Below, one piece after another: positions 1 through 8,560 of a DNA stretch of 64,000 nucleotides. The DNA is from Pseudomonadota bacterium (GTDB lineage Bacteria; Pseudomonadota; Gammaproteobacteria; Steroidobacterales; Steroidobacteraceae), in NCBI GenBank assembly GCA_021805865.1, contig JAJZDX010000016.1:1-64000 (forward strand), written 5' to 3'. Position 1 is the first letter of the stretch, and every line of letters begins with the position of its first letter. The notes under the pieces were generated by a model. The model had not been told where the DNA came from. It searched no databases and worked only from the letters and a program-made list of their open reading frames with translations. Made by a program: the position numbers and the translations under genes.

Positions 1-656
1 GCCCGCTGTATCCGGCACTTGCCCGCTACCGGGTCGAAAAACCGGACAGGTATTGGTCCGAATCCCCAGCACCAAAAAGCTCCGGATTTTGGCCACGGCA
101 AGGGGCTATGTCAGGAGGTCTGTACTCCTCGGCGAGCGTCATCGTGCTGCACCAGCGTGTGGTCGACAACTTCGTGTGCGGCGCCAGCACTCGCGCGGCC
201 ACCATCGCGCACAGCCGGTCTCGCTCAGGGCAGTCCCGTGAGGCGATCAACGACTAGAACCCCAATCACCGCATCGCTGTCCGTACCGCCTGCACGTGCC
301 CGTTAGGTAAGGAGCGCGCGACTAGAAGCCGCTCTCCGAGCGACACGAAGGTCTCCCCGCGCATCGCGCGGCGAATCACCTCGATCAGCGGCGCAGGCAG
401 ATGGGAGGGTTGCCAACGGTCTCCTTCCAGACCCCCTCTCCCTCGCGATAGCTTCGCCGCAGTAGATGCGCCGCGCACACACGCCCTTTGTAGCGACGCC
501 ATGTGGTGACGGGATGAATCGCGCCACTTCGCCTCAATGCAATAAATTAGTGACTATATATTTGCACCATGAAAATCCATTTGGATTCGAGGAAATGCCG
601 GAAATAAATCAGTCTATGCTGACTACCTCAGGGTTCGCAGCGGGGCAGAACTTCCG
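1..656. other. Left-edge region without a recognisable gene
   Basis: The short ORFs here (all below 100 codons) match no family I recognise and overlap one another in several frames, so I call no gene. A possible 49-codon plus-strand frame starts at the ATG near 108, but it has no family signature. The last 120 bases, before the creatinase-like stop codon at 657, are clearly more AT-rich than the surroundings. Confidence 0.4.
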
Positions 657-1853
657 CTAGATCTCCATGATCTCCTTGGGAGTCAGATGAAGACACTTGG
701 ACGGACCGTGGCTCTCGATCATGTAAACGTCGGTATTGTGCGCGAACAGACGCTCCGTGAGAATGCCGGGATGACATACGATCGTCATGTTCTCCTCGAT
801 CCGCATATTTTCATCTTGTCGAATCAGGGGACGCTCGACCATGTCGTAGCCCATGCCGTGCGTACTGAGGCGCCGCTCCTCCGGCAGACCGGAGCTGCGC
901 AGATATGCATTGTGCTCCTCAAAAATCTCTCGGCATGACGCGCCTGGCCTCAGCAGAGCCAGCGCCCTCGACTGCGCCTCTACGACCGCCGACTGCGCCT
1001 CCCGCAGTTCCGCCGGCGCCCGTCCAAGAACGAAGATACGCGAGAGTTCCGTGTAGAAGCCACCAGCGCCGTTGCACTCCACGAGGAGCGAATATACGTC
1101 TCCTTTTTCCAGTGTCCGGCCCTGCATGAACCGCGGACGAAAGCTTGCCGCCTGTCCGGGACGCGCTGAAGAGCAGAGGAAAATCCCCTGTTCGCTGCCG
1201 AGCTGCTGCGACAGGTACTGCGCATACGCTGCGACCTCGAAGTCCTTGAGCCCAGGGCGGACGAACTCACGCACCCCTGCCATCACCTGATCCTGCATCG
1301 CAGCGACTGATCGGATGAGCTCGCGCTCCTCCGTGCTCTTGATGGCTTTGATCCGGTCGACAAAATCCGTCGCGTCGACGATCGAGATATCGTGCGCTAG
1401 CAGCTCGAGCAGCCGTTTTCCGAAGCTGTGATACATCGCAGCCGGCGCAACCAGCCCCATGCACTTCGCTCCAAACCGGCGCACCTCGCCCGCGGCAATC
1501 TCGGCATCGTACCCGCCGGTGTAATACACAGACGGATAATTGGGAGTCGTCAATCGGCGCGCTATTCCCGTACCACGCGTTTCGGCGTCATCACTCTCTC
1601 GCACCTGATTGAACGGTCCTTGCTCGATTACCGACATGCCCCCCTCCAGGGGAAAGACGACGCTGCTCGGATAACCATTCGTCGCCGGCTCGTTCGTGAA
1701 CCATCGAATATATCCACCGACCCAATCACTAGAGTTCTGTAGAATGAGGACATCGATTCCGCGCTCGCGCATTGCGGCGCGAACAGCGCGCCATCGCCGC
1801 TGCAGTTCGCCGCAGGACACACTGTTGAGAAATCTAGACGCAGCTCGTGACAT
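657..1853 (-). CDS. M24 (creatinase/Xaa-Pro peptidase fold) family protein
   Basis: This 398-aa protein has the two-domain layout of creatinase/prolidase proteins: an N-terminal domain (about 1-165, with RAAMRERGIDVLILQNSSDW) and a C-terminal pita-bread domain carrying the HGMGYDMVERP and EENMTIVCHPG landmarks. The metal-ligand aspartates expected in peptidases are not obvious: the strand reads VECNGAGGFYTELSRIF where D...D would be expected. It may therefore be a creatinase-like C-N hydrolase or lyase rather than a metallopeptidase. The start at 1853 is chosen because GGAG lies about 9 bases upstream and it leaves 5 bases after the preceding dehydrogenase stop; an in-frame ATG at 1868 is an alternative. 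It is probably co-transcribed with the upstream dehydrogenase. The substrate is unknown. Confidence 0.75.
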   Translation of the reverse strand: MSRAASRFLNSVSCGELQRRWRAVRAAMRERGIDVLILQNSSDWVGGYIRWFTNEPATNGYPSSVVFPLEGGMSVIEQGPFNQVRESDDAETRGTGIARRLTTPNYPSVYYTGGYDAEIAAGEVRRFGAKCMGLVAPAAMYHSFGKRLLELLAHDISIVDATDFVDRIKAIKSTEERELIRSVAAMQDQVMAGVREFVRPGLKDFEVAAYAQYLSQQLGSEQGIFLCSSARPGQAASFRPRFMQGRTLEKGDVYSLLVECNGAGGFYTELSRIFVLGRAPAELREAQSAVVEAQSRALALLRPGASCREIFEEHNAYLRSSGLPEERRLSTHGMGYDMVERPLIRQDENMRIEENMTIVCHPGILTERLFAHNTDVYMIESHGPSKCLHLTPKEIMEI

Positions 1854-1858
1854 GCGCA

Positions 1859-2827
1859 CTACTCCCATGCGCCTGTCCGTTGAACGATATTCATCATCAG
1901 ATCCAGTCGATCCGCGAGAAAGTGCCGTATATTCTCTTTCACGAGAGGATATGCCTGCTCGAGATAGACGTCGCTCATGCCACCCAGCACGGGCGTTATG
2001 ATGAGTCGCTCCTCGGCCCATAGGGGATCGTCAGCCGGCAACGGCGTCTGTCTGAACACATCGAGCGCCGCGCCAGCGATCCGCCCTGCGCGCAGACAGT
2101 CGAGCAGCGCCCGCTCGTCGAGCACGCCACCGCGTGCCACGTTGATCAAAAAGGCGCCCGGCTTCATGCCGCTCAGTATCCGCTCGTCCACAAGATTTTC
2201 CGTTTCCTCCGAGAGCGGCACGGTCAATACCAGAAAATCAGCGCGCCCGGCCGCTGCCCGCAATTCGCGCCGGGTGAATATCCCGCCGAAACCTGGTGGC
2301 TGACGATCCGAGTTGGACACCCCGAGGACTTTCATCCCGAATGCCTGACAGCGCAGCGCCAGGGCCTCCGCGATGGCGCCCACGCCCACGATGACCGTCG
2401 TCCTGCCACAAAGCAGCGGTTGTGGCCAGCGTTCCCATCGGCGCTCGCGCTGGTTGTCGAGCGTGCGTCGAAAGTTACGAACCAGGGTCAGCATCTGCAG
2501 GAATACCAGCTCCGACATCTGAGGGCCGTGCATTCCGCGTGTAGAGGTGATCACCACCTCAGGCGCCAACGACGGCAGCTGGACAATCGTGTCCGTGCCA
2601 CTTGTCAGCGATTGAATCCACCGCAACCGGCGCGCATGCCGAACGAGCGCGTCATCAAACTGGAAGTGATGTGCGATGATTGCTTCGGCATCCGCCAGCT
2701 GCTCGACCACCGCACCCCGACCGTCCGTCGCGTACAGCTCGATCCCCGGGAAGTCCGACCGGGCGCGCGCCGCAAAGCTGGCGGCGTCGGCCTCAGGAGC
2801 TCCGATGTAGATCACACGTGCCATCAT
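1859..2827 (-). CDS. D-2-hydroxyacid dehydrogenase-family protein
   Basis: This 322-aa protein has the D-2-hydroxyacid dehydrogenase (2-Hacid_dh_C) fold. A Rossmann segment (TTVIVGVGAIAEALALRCQAFG) is followed by LINVARGGVLDERAL, which holds the conserved Arg, and ALDVFRQTPLPADDPLW. The usual catalytic His in the TPH..G motif is absent: this protein reads IITPVLGGMSD, with Val at that position. It may be a phosphoglycerate/glyoxylate reductase-like enzyme with altered chemistry. It starts an apparent two-gene operon with the M24 protein, which begins 5 bases after its stop. ATG codons at 2827 and 2824 are both possible starts. Confidence 0.8.
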   Translation of the reverse strand: MMARVIYIGAPEADAASFAARARSDFPGIELYATDGRGAVVEQLADAEAIIAHHFQFDDALVRHARRLRWIQSLTSGTDTIVQLPSLAPEVVITSTRGMHGPQMSELVFLQMLTLVRNFRRTLDNQRERRWERWPQPLLCGRTTVIVGVGAIAEALALRCQAFGMKVLGVSNSDRQPPGFGGIFTRRELRAAAGRADFLVLTVPLSEETENLVDERILSGMKPGAFLINVARGGVLDERALLDCLRAGRIAGAALDVFRQTPLPADDPLWAEERLIITPVLGGMSDVYLEQAYPLVKENIRHFLADRLDLMMNIVQRTGAWE

Positions 2828-3096
2828 TGACCCCGCTTCTTCGACGTTCCCCTACTTCAAATCGACCGCAGGTCGACGCTCGCGACGGGAGCGGAACGGC
2901 GAGCAGATATTCCAGGTTGATAGCCGCCACGGAGGCCCGGGTTGCCGTCGCCTTCCGCCTCAGCGGCCCCGCCATTGCGGTCCGGCGTCATCGTGCCGAA
3001 ACATGCGGCGAGCGGCATCGCAATCCGGATCTCGCGGTGCACGCCGGGCTCGCCACCTGGCGCAGCCGGACGAGATCCTGGGCGCTCATGTGACCT

Positions 3097-4938
3097 TCAT
3101 CTCGCCGCCGTGCTTGCACCGAACGCCCTTAGCATGGGGTGGGGAACGAAATCCACCAGGGCGTCGATGACCGCAGGTAGAGCGCTATCCGCGGCGCGAG
3201 CCAGGGCCGGCCCGATCTGGTCTGCGCTTTCGACGCGCTCGCCATGGCAGCCGAACGCGCGGGCGATCGCCGCGTAATCCGTGCCCGACAGATCGGTGCC
3301 GAGATCAAAGCCACTGGCCTTTTGTCCCGCCCGGATCACGCCCCAGGACCGGTTGTTGTGAATGACGGTGATCACCTTGGCGCCGTAACGCCGCGCCGTA
3401 TCGAGCTCCTGGATCGTGAAGCCGAAAGCTCCGTCGCCGGTGATACAGAAAGATCTGCGGTCCGGAAAGGCTCGCGCCAAAGCGATGGCTGCCGGCAGCC
3501 CGAATCCAAGGTGGGCCATGCCTGGCTCGTGGAACCGGGTTCTCGGCTCAAGAGCCGGGATGAACTCGTTGCTCCAGAAGCTCGTATGGCCGCCGTCGAA
3601 GGTGACAAAGTCCTGCGGCCGAACGTACGCTCCGACCTCATTCATCAGCACGGCGGGATGCAAACATTCGCAGCGGCCGTCCGCCGCGTCACCCAGAAGT
3701 CTGTCGACATATTCTCGCCGCTCGCGCGAGAGAGAGGCTCTCCACGAGCGATCCGCCTTTGGTTCTAGCCCGCGAGCAATCGTGTCCAGGACTCCCTCGA
3801 GAGCCTGTCGAGCGTCTCCAAGCAGTCCCAGTGTGAGAGGCGCATTCTGCCCGAGCACCTGCGGGTCGATGTCCATCTGGATCAGCTGCCTGCCCGGCGC
3901 GTCCCACCACTTTGGCGGCCCATCGATCCACATGAAGGATGAGAAGCGGCAGCCAACCGCGAGCATTACGTCCGCTTCCCGCATCGCGCGCACGGCAGCC
4001 GGACCGCCGATGAGCCCCCCTTGTCCGATGAAGCTCGGATGGTCCGTCGGCAGGACGCCAAGACCCATCTGTGTCGTAATCGCCGGAGCGGTGAGCCTCT
4101 CGGCGAGCGCGCGAAAGGCCTGCTCACCTCCCGAGCGCGCCACGCCGCCGCCCGCCACCAGTAACGGCCGTCTGGCTTGCACCAGAAGCTGCGCCGCAGT
4201 TTGAAGCTCGCGGACCGGCGGCATCGGCGCAATCAGCGCACGATAGCTCGTTGGTGGTGCGTCGATCTCCGTGATGTCGTATTCACACTGTGCGGACAGC
4301 ACATCCGCCGGAACATCCACGTGGACAGGGCCCGGCCGTCCTGTGAGCGCGATCCTCAGCGCCCGGTGCAGCACCTCCGGAATGCGCGCTGCATCCCGGA
4401 TCGTCGCGCTCCACTTGGTGATCGTACTGAAAATTTTTTCATTGTCCGTCGAGCTGAATGCTCCGCGGGCCGGTGACATCATCTGCGAGGCATTGCTCGA
4501 TGTAATCGCGAGCACAGCGAGGCTGTTGGCTGCCGCTCCGCCCAGACCCGTCATCAGATTGAGCCCGCCCGGTCCTGTCTCTCCCAGGCATAGCGCAATG
4601 CGATCCCGGGCCGCGTAGAGGCTTGCCGCCATGAATCCCGCGGCCGCCTCGTGTCGCACGCCGGTATAGCGAAGGCCTTCGCTCTGCGCGAGCGCTCGGA
4701 ACAGGGGCGAGAGCTTTCCGCTCGCAAGGCCAAAGACGTGGTCCACGCCGGCCGCTTTCAGCACGCGCACTATCGCCTCGGCGCCAGTCCCGACCACACG
4801 GCCGCGTCCGGAGCCGCCCTCCCGGAATATCGGGGCGACCGGTCCTTTCATTTCAGCAGCCAACGAAGCGCGCCCTCGGAGGTGTCCGGCATCCCCCCGA
4901 GAGTACTCATCGCCTGAATCCGAGGACTCGCTGTGCAT
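3097..4938 (-). CDS. Thiamine diphosphate-dependent enzyme (acetolactate synthase-like)
   Basis: This 613-aa protein is a three-domain ThDP enzyme of the acetohydroxyacid synthase/oxalyl-CoA decarboxylase/benzoylformate decarboxylase superfamily. The N-terminal Pyr domain begins near GTGAEAIVRVLKAAGVDHVFG and carries the activating Glu in VRHEAAAGFMA. The central domain includes LVAGGGVARSGGEQAFRALA. The C-terminal PP domain has the Mg-ThDP motif ITGDGAFGFTIQELDTARRYG...HNN. The first 45 or so residues are not conserved, so the ATG at 4851 (MKGPVA) is a reasonable alternative start. It is divergent from a LysR regulator at 5060, which probably controls it. ThDP enzymes that cleave cyclic 1,2-diones are known, but the substrate cannot be read from sequence. 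Confidence 0.8.
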   Translation of the reverse strand: MHSESSDSGDEYSRGDAGHLRGRASLAAEMKGPVAPIFREGGSGRGRVVGTGAEAIVRVLKAAGVDHVFGLASGKLSPLFRALAQSEGLRYTGVRHEAAAGFMAASLYAARDRIALCLGETGPGGLNLMTGLGGAAANSLAVLAITSSNASQMMSPARGAFSSTDNEKIFSTITKWSATIRDAARIPEVLHRALRIALTGRPGPVHVDVPADVLSAQCEYDITEIDAPPTSYRALIAPMPPVRELQTAAQLLVQARRPLLVAGGGVARSGGEQAFRALAERLTAPAITTQMGLGVLPTDHPSFIGQGGLIGGPAAVRAMREADVMLAVGCRFSSFMWIDGPPKWWDAPGRQLIQMDIDPQVLGQNAPLTLGLLGDARQALEGVLDTIARGLEPKADRSWRASLSRERREYVDRLLGDAADGRCECLHPAVLMNEVGAYVRPQDFVTFDGGHTSFWSNEFIPALEPRTRFHEPGMAHLGFGLPAAIALARAFPDRRSFCITGDGAFGFTIQELDTARRYGAKVITVIHNNRSWGVIRAGQKASGFDLGTDLSGTDYAAIARAFGCHGERVESADQIGPALARAADSALPAVIDALVDFVPHPMLRAFGASTAAR

Positions 4939-5059
4939 CTCGTCCCGCTCACACGCAGGTTTCTGCCCCGCAGGAGATTACTATTCGGTGCCCGAGTCAT
5001 TCCGTCCAATCATATGTTTTGGCAGCTCCATAATCTGGCGTGATATCATCGCGAGTGCC

Positions 5060-6043
5060 ATGACTCTCGATCCGCGTCATCTTTCTCACCTGCTCGCGAT
5101 TCATGAGCATGGCTCCTTGAGCCGCGCGGCCGCGGCGCTCGGTGTCTCTCAGCCGGCTCTTTCGAACAGCGTCGCCGTGCTCGAGCGCAGGCTCGGCGTA
5201 CGAGTGCTGACGCGGTCCCCCAAAGGCGCGGAAGTCAATCAATTCGGCGCAGTCCTGGTACGTCGATCACGGGAGCTTCGCTCTCTCTTGAATGGCGCCG
5301 AACAGGAGATAGGCCTGCAACGGCACGGACACAGCGGTCCCCTTGCAATCGGCGCAACGCCGTCTCTGGTCGAAAGCTTGATCCCGCAGACGCTGCGCCA
5401 GCTGCATCAGGACAGCTCGGCCCTGACCATCACCGTGGTGGAGGGACACGATGATCTGCTCGACGGTGCACTGGCGAGCGGCGAATTAGACATAGCCATC
5501 GCAGCGGTGGGGCGCCCGGAGTCCTCTCCCGAACTAATCGAAGAGTTCCTGTTGGCCGACCCCCTGGTGCTCGGGGTTGGTTACGATAGCCCACTCGCGG
5601 GTCGTGCAGTCGTACCACTCGCCCAGGCTCGAGAGCAGCCCTGGGTCGTGCCGCGTCCCGGCGGGTCTGCCTACGCGCAAGTTCACGCTACTTTTCTGAA
5701 CGCGGGTGTCCCGTGGCCGGACAATTGCGTCAGTACCAATTCGGCGGTTCTAACCAAGCGGTTGATCAGCCAATCCGATGCCGTCGGGCTGGTGAACTCC
5801 CTGACTCTTCTCGGGTGGGACGCTCCGATATGGCCCGTCCGCTTGCCGGAGGCCGGAATTCGAAAAATAGGTGTGCGTCGGCGCCGCATCCGGGAGCTGA
5901 CGCCTCTGGCGAACCGATTTCTCGAGCTCCTGCGAGATGTGAGCGCCGGATTCGCCAACGCCGCCAGCCCGGACGCGCTCGACAAACGCGCCCGCCAGAG
6001 GCTGCGGCGTGCCACCAGCGCATCAAATACCCCGCTCCCGTGA
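5060..6043 (+). CDS. LysR-family transcriptional regulator
   Basis: This 327-aa protein has an N-terminal winged HTH (MTLDPRHLSHLLAIHEHGSLSRAAAALGVSQPALSNSVAVLERRLG) and a LysR substrate-binding domain (about 95-300, beginning GPLAIGATPSLVESLI). The ATG at 5060 is chosen because it directly precedes the family-typical HTH; the longer ORF from 4988 adds an unrelated leader. It is transcribed divergently from the ThDP enzyme across a 121-bp gap, the classic LTTR arrangement, so that enzyme is its probable target. The effector is unknown. Confidence 0.88.
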   Translation: MTLDPRHLSHLLAIHEHGSLSRAAAALGVSQPALSNSVAVLERRLGVRVLTRSPKGAEVNQFGAVLVRRSRELRSLLNGAEQEIGLQRHGHSGPLAIGATPSLVESLIPQTLRQLHQDSSALTITVVEGHDDLLDGALASGELDIAIAAVGRPESSPELIEEFLLADPLVLGVGYDSPLAGRAVVPLAQAREQPWVVPRPGGSAYAQVHATFLNAGVPWPDNCVSTNSAVLTKRLISQSDAVGLVNSLTLLGWDAPIWPVRLPEAGIRKIGVRRRRIRELTPLANRFLELLRDVSAGFANAASPDALDKRARQRLRRATSASNTPLP

Positions 6044-6278
6044 CAAATTCGCGTCGGCGCATATCCGCTGCAAGCCACCTCTGGCGGGTTCGCCGGGGTA
6101 CCGGCCACCGTCAACCTATCGATATTTAAACAGATCTGGTACGGGGCAGCATTCAGAGAAATAGGGGTTGCTGATCACGACGTGGAGGCCTGCTCGTAGC
6201 GCTCGGCGATGGGGTCGTGCAGATTCTCATCGTCCGCTGGTGCTGCAGACCCAAGCCATTGATAATCGGCGTGAGCTC

Positions 6279-6645
6279 CTCGCCTTCCGTCGCGCCATGT
6301 ACCACGCACTGCCGGGCAAGACCATCGACGGACGCACCGCAGCCGAGTGGAGCCTCGTGAATGAAGCGCTACCGCACGAGCAGCTCGAGGCGCGCGTGAC
6401 GGCGGTTGTAAAGACGCTGCTGCAGAAGAATCCGATCGCCCTGAAGGCCACGGAGGATGCGATCCGGCGCGTCGGTGAGATGCCCTACGACAGCACCGAA
6501 CACTATCGTGCGCGCCCAGGAAGCGGCGAATTTCTTCGGCAGCGAGAGCCGCAGGGAGGGGATCCGTCAGTTCATCGACGAGAAGTCCTTCAAGGCAGGC
6601 CCCGGTGCCCATGACAAGTCCCGCCAGCGCTCGGCCAAGGCGTGA
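6279..6645 (+). pseudogene. Truncated, frameshifted feruloyl-CoA hydratase/lyase (ferB-like) relic
   Basis: The C-terminal part of a crotonase-fold p-hydroxycinnamoyl-CoA hydratase/lyase is readable in two frames. Frame one gives MYHALPGKTIDGRTAAEWSL and continues through LLQKNPIALKATEDAIRRVG. After about 6510 the reading shifts by one base to AQEAANFFGSESRREGIRQF then IDEKSFKAGPGA, which matches the REGIRQFLDEKS tail of this family. The N-terminal half, including the oxyanion-hole region, is missing. It lies immediately before a decayed NDP-forming acyl-CoA synthetase in the same orientation, the gene order of the ferBA operon in Sphingobium SYK-6 (from memory). I infer a dead remnant of ferulate side-chain catabolism. 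Confidence 0.7.
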
Positions 6646-7063
6646 GACGGGCTTGTCGGTGGACCCCAAGGGAATCGAGCGACTGCTGCGTCCCCGTTCA
6701 GTGGCGATCGTGGGCGACCGGCGAGCCCGGCACATTGGGCGCTTCCGTGCTGGCAAATCTGCCGCAACCTGGACTTCAGGGCGACATTCACCTCATCGAT
6801 CCCAATCGGACCAAGAGCGCCCACTGTTCAGTAGCTACCGAGGCTCCCCGCCGCTCGATCCGCCCACGCTGGCCGATCTGATCGCGCGGCTCGGGCAGGT
6901 GCTCGACAGCGACCCCTCGATCCGAAAGCTCAACTTGAATCCGGTGATCGCCTATCCAGCCGGACAAGACCTCATGGCGCTCCATGCGCTCATGCTGATC
7001 CAGCGGCCCGAGCCGTGCGGCTCGATGTTGCTCAGGGGCAAGAGCCGGCCGATGCGCGTGTGA
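6611..7063 (+). pseudogene. Internally deleted NDP-forming acyl-CoA synthetase (ferA-like) relic
   Basis: Three fragments of an NDP-forming acyl-CoA synthetase remain. GIERLLRPRSVAIVG is the start of the CoA-binding domain. A frame change near 6710 leads to GEPGTLGASVLANL and GDIHLIDPNR. After a large deletion, the end of the ATP-grasp domain follows in the first frame (GSPPLDPPTLADLIARLGQ, LNLNPVIAYPAG). A full-length enzyme is about 700 residues; only about 150 codons survive. The enzyme class includes FerA of SYK-6. With the upstream ferB-like relic it forms a decayed ferulate-CoA module. Its 3' end runs into the convergent DUF2478 gene. Confidence 0.68.
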
Positions 7064-7628
7064 CGGCGGCCCGGCACCACGCGAGGATCGCCTCTCGCTG
7101 CGGGGGAAGGCGCTGCACCGCCTCGCCCGCGAACGCCTCGAGATCCGTCAGATTCAGGGTGGAAACTCCGAGCATCACGGGAATACCGGCGATCAGCGCC
7201 TCGGCGATCAGGGAGCGCAGGCCACGGCCTTCTGTTTCCTCCTTACCGAACTTGTTGACAACGAGCAGATCAATTCCCGCAGTCAACGCCTTCTCCCCCC
7301 ACAGGCTGACGCGCGCGAAGGCATCGGAGTCCAGGCGGCAACCCCGCGCTTCGTTGCCACGGTCAAGCGAGATCAGGACTTTCTCGCCACTCACGAGATC
7401 GCACAGATACATGTCACATTTTCGCCGGCCCGGGCGGTCCACGTTCGACTGCACGGCGCCGCCGAGGTCGTATCCCTGCGCAGCGAGCACGTCCGCAACC
7501 TGGGCCAGCAGCGCATCACGCTCGCGGCCGTTATCATAAACCACGGCGGCGAGCGGCAGTGCGCTGACGGTATCCTGGGCAATATGCGCAGCACCTCGGG
7601 AGGTCGGGGAATTGATGGCCGGATTCAT
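7032..7628 (-). CDS. DUF2478 family protein (NTPase-like)
   Basis: This 198-aa protein matches the DUF2478 family: a start like PLAAVVYDNGRERDALLAQV, a CDMYLCDLVSGEKVLISL segment and LLVVNKFGKEETEGRGLRSL. Members are often encoded near molybdate transport or molybdenum-enzyme genes, and some are described as nucleoside-triphosphatase-like; their role is unproven. The start codon overlaps the stop of the upstream dehydrogenase by ATGA, so it is the last gene of the 11327-7032 operon. Placement beside molybdopterin transhydroxylases fits a link to molybdenum supply or cofactor handling (inference). Its 3' end overlaps the synthetase relic on the other strand. Confidence 0.75.
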   Translation of the reverse strand: MNPAINSPTSRGAAHIAQDTVSALPLAAVVYDNGRERDALLAQVADVLAAQGYDLGGAVQSNVDRPGRRKCDMYLCDLVSGEKVLISLDRGNEARGCRLDSDAFARVSLWGEKALTAGIDLLVVNKFGKEETEGRGLRSLIAEALIAGIPVMLGVSTLNLTDLEAFAGEAVQRLPPQREAILAWCRAAVTRASAGSCP

Positions 7629-8560
7629 GACTTGGTACCTTTCTTGCCGCCCAGCGTCCGGTCGAGACGCGTCTGCAACTCGGCGCGGGTCTCCGACGTC
7701 CAGCTCCGGAACCCTTGCCCCGTTGCGACGCCGGTGTGCCCCGCAGCCACCAGGTCGACCAGCAGCTTCTGCGGTGCCCTGCTAGTGTCGAGGTCCGGCA
7801 GTATGACCTCGTGGATCGCCAGCGTCAGATTGAGGCCGACGAGATCGGATTGCTCAAGCGGCCCCATGACGCCCAGCCGCGCGCCGAAGCTCGCCTTCAC
7901 CACGGTATCGACGGTTTCCGCGTCACAGACGCCCGCCTGCACCAACGCAATGGCTTCACGCTTCAGGGCATGTTGCAACCGGTTACCGATGAAACCGGGA
8001 ATGTCCTTGTTTACGCGCACCGGTTGCTGCCCTACCGCCGCCATGATCGCGATGGTGCGCTCCATCGTCTCGTCGGAGGTGTCTTCGCTCCTGACCACTT
8101 CAACCAGCCGCACGGCGTAAGGCGGATTCCAGAAATGAGTGCCGACCATGCGTGATTTGTCTCTCACCCGAGCGGCGATGCGGTGCACCGGAATGACGGA
8201 GGTATTGGTCGCGAGAATCGCGTCGGCCGGGCAGAGCTCGTCAAGACGGCCGAATATGCTGCGCTTGAGTTCCACATTCTCCGGCGCCGCCTCGATGGCG
8301 ATCGCCACGTCCGATGGCGCCTCGCCAGCATCCGCCACGACCTGCACGAGAGCGGCCCGCTCCTCGGGCTGCGCCTGCAGGCGGAAAATCCGGATGAGCC
8401 GCTCGTGCGCGCTCTCGCGCATGGCCGCGCTCGGCTCGACCACCGTCACTGCGACGCCGGCGGCCGCGAGAATCTGCGCAATTGCCAAGCCCATGCGCCC
8501 GCCGCCGACCACCAGCGCCGGACGACTGGCCAGGAGATCAACCGGCAGTGTATCCGCCAT
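7625..8560 (-). CDS. 3-hydroxyacyl-CoA dehydrogenase-family protein; candidate 3-hydroxy-5-oxohexanoate dehydrogenase
   Basis: This 311-aa NAD-dependent dehydrogenase has an N-terminal Rossmann domain (PALVVGGGRMGLAIAQILAA) and the family catalytic motif MVGTHFWNPPYAVRLVEVV, whose His is the general base. The C-terminal helical domain has NKDIPGFIGNRLQHALKREA. The 3HCDH family normally oxidises 3-hydroxyacyl-CoA. Because the operon also holds an SDR and two cyclase-type hydrolases, I infer a free-acid substrate, (S)-3-hydroxy-5-oxohexanoate from dihydrophloroglucinol ring opening. The gene overlaps the upstream SDR by 23 bases and the downstream DUF2478 by 4. The family call is strong; the substrate is inference. 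Confidence 0.82.
   Translation of the reverse strand: MADTLPVDLLASRPALVVGGGRMGLAIAQILAAAGVAVTVVEPSAAMRESAHERLIRIFRLQAQPEERAALVQVVADAGEAPSDVAIAIEAAPENVELKRSIFGRLDELCPADAILATNTSVIPVHRIAARVRDKSRMVGTHFWNPPYAVRLVEVVRSEDTSDETMERTIAIMAAVGQQPVRVNKDIPGFIGNRLQHALKREAIALVQAGVCDAETVDTVVKASFGARLGVMGPLEQSDLVGLNLTLAIHEVILPDLDTSRAPQKLLVDLVAAGHTGVATGQGFRSWTSETRAELQTRLDRTLGGKKGTKS

Noticed and set aside
1-100. A tRNA-like stretch (GGTCCGAATCCCCAGCACCA) near the left edge
   Set aside because: The T-arm stem does not pair and no matching acceptor, D or anticodon arms could be drawn.
2828-3096. Possible small gene between the dehydrogenase and ThDP genes
   Set aside because: Several overlapping short frames exist on both strands, but none shows a recognisable domain or a convincing ribosome-binding site.
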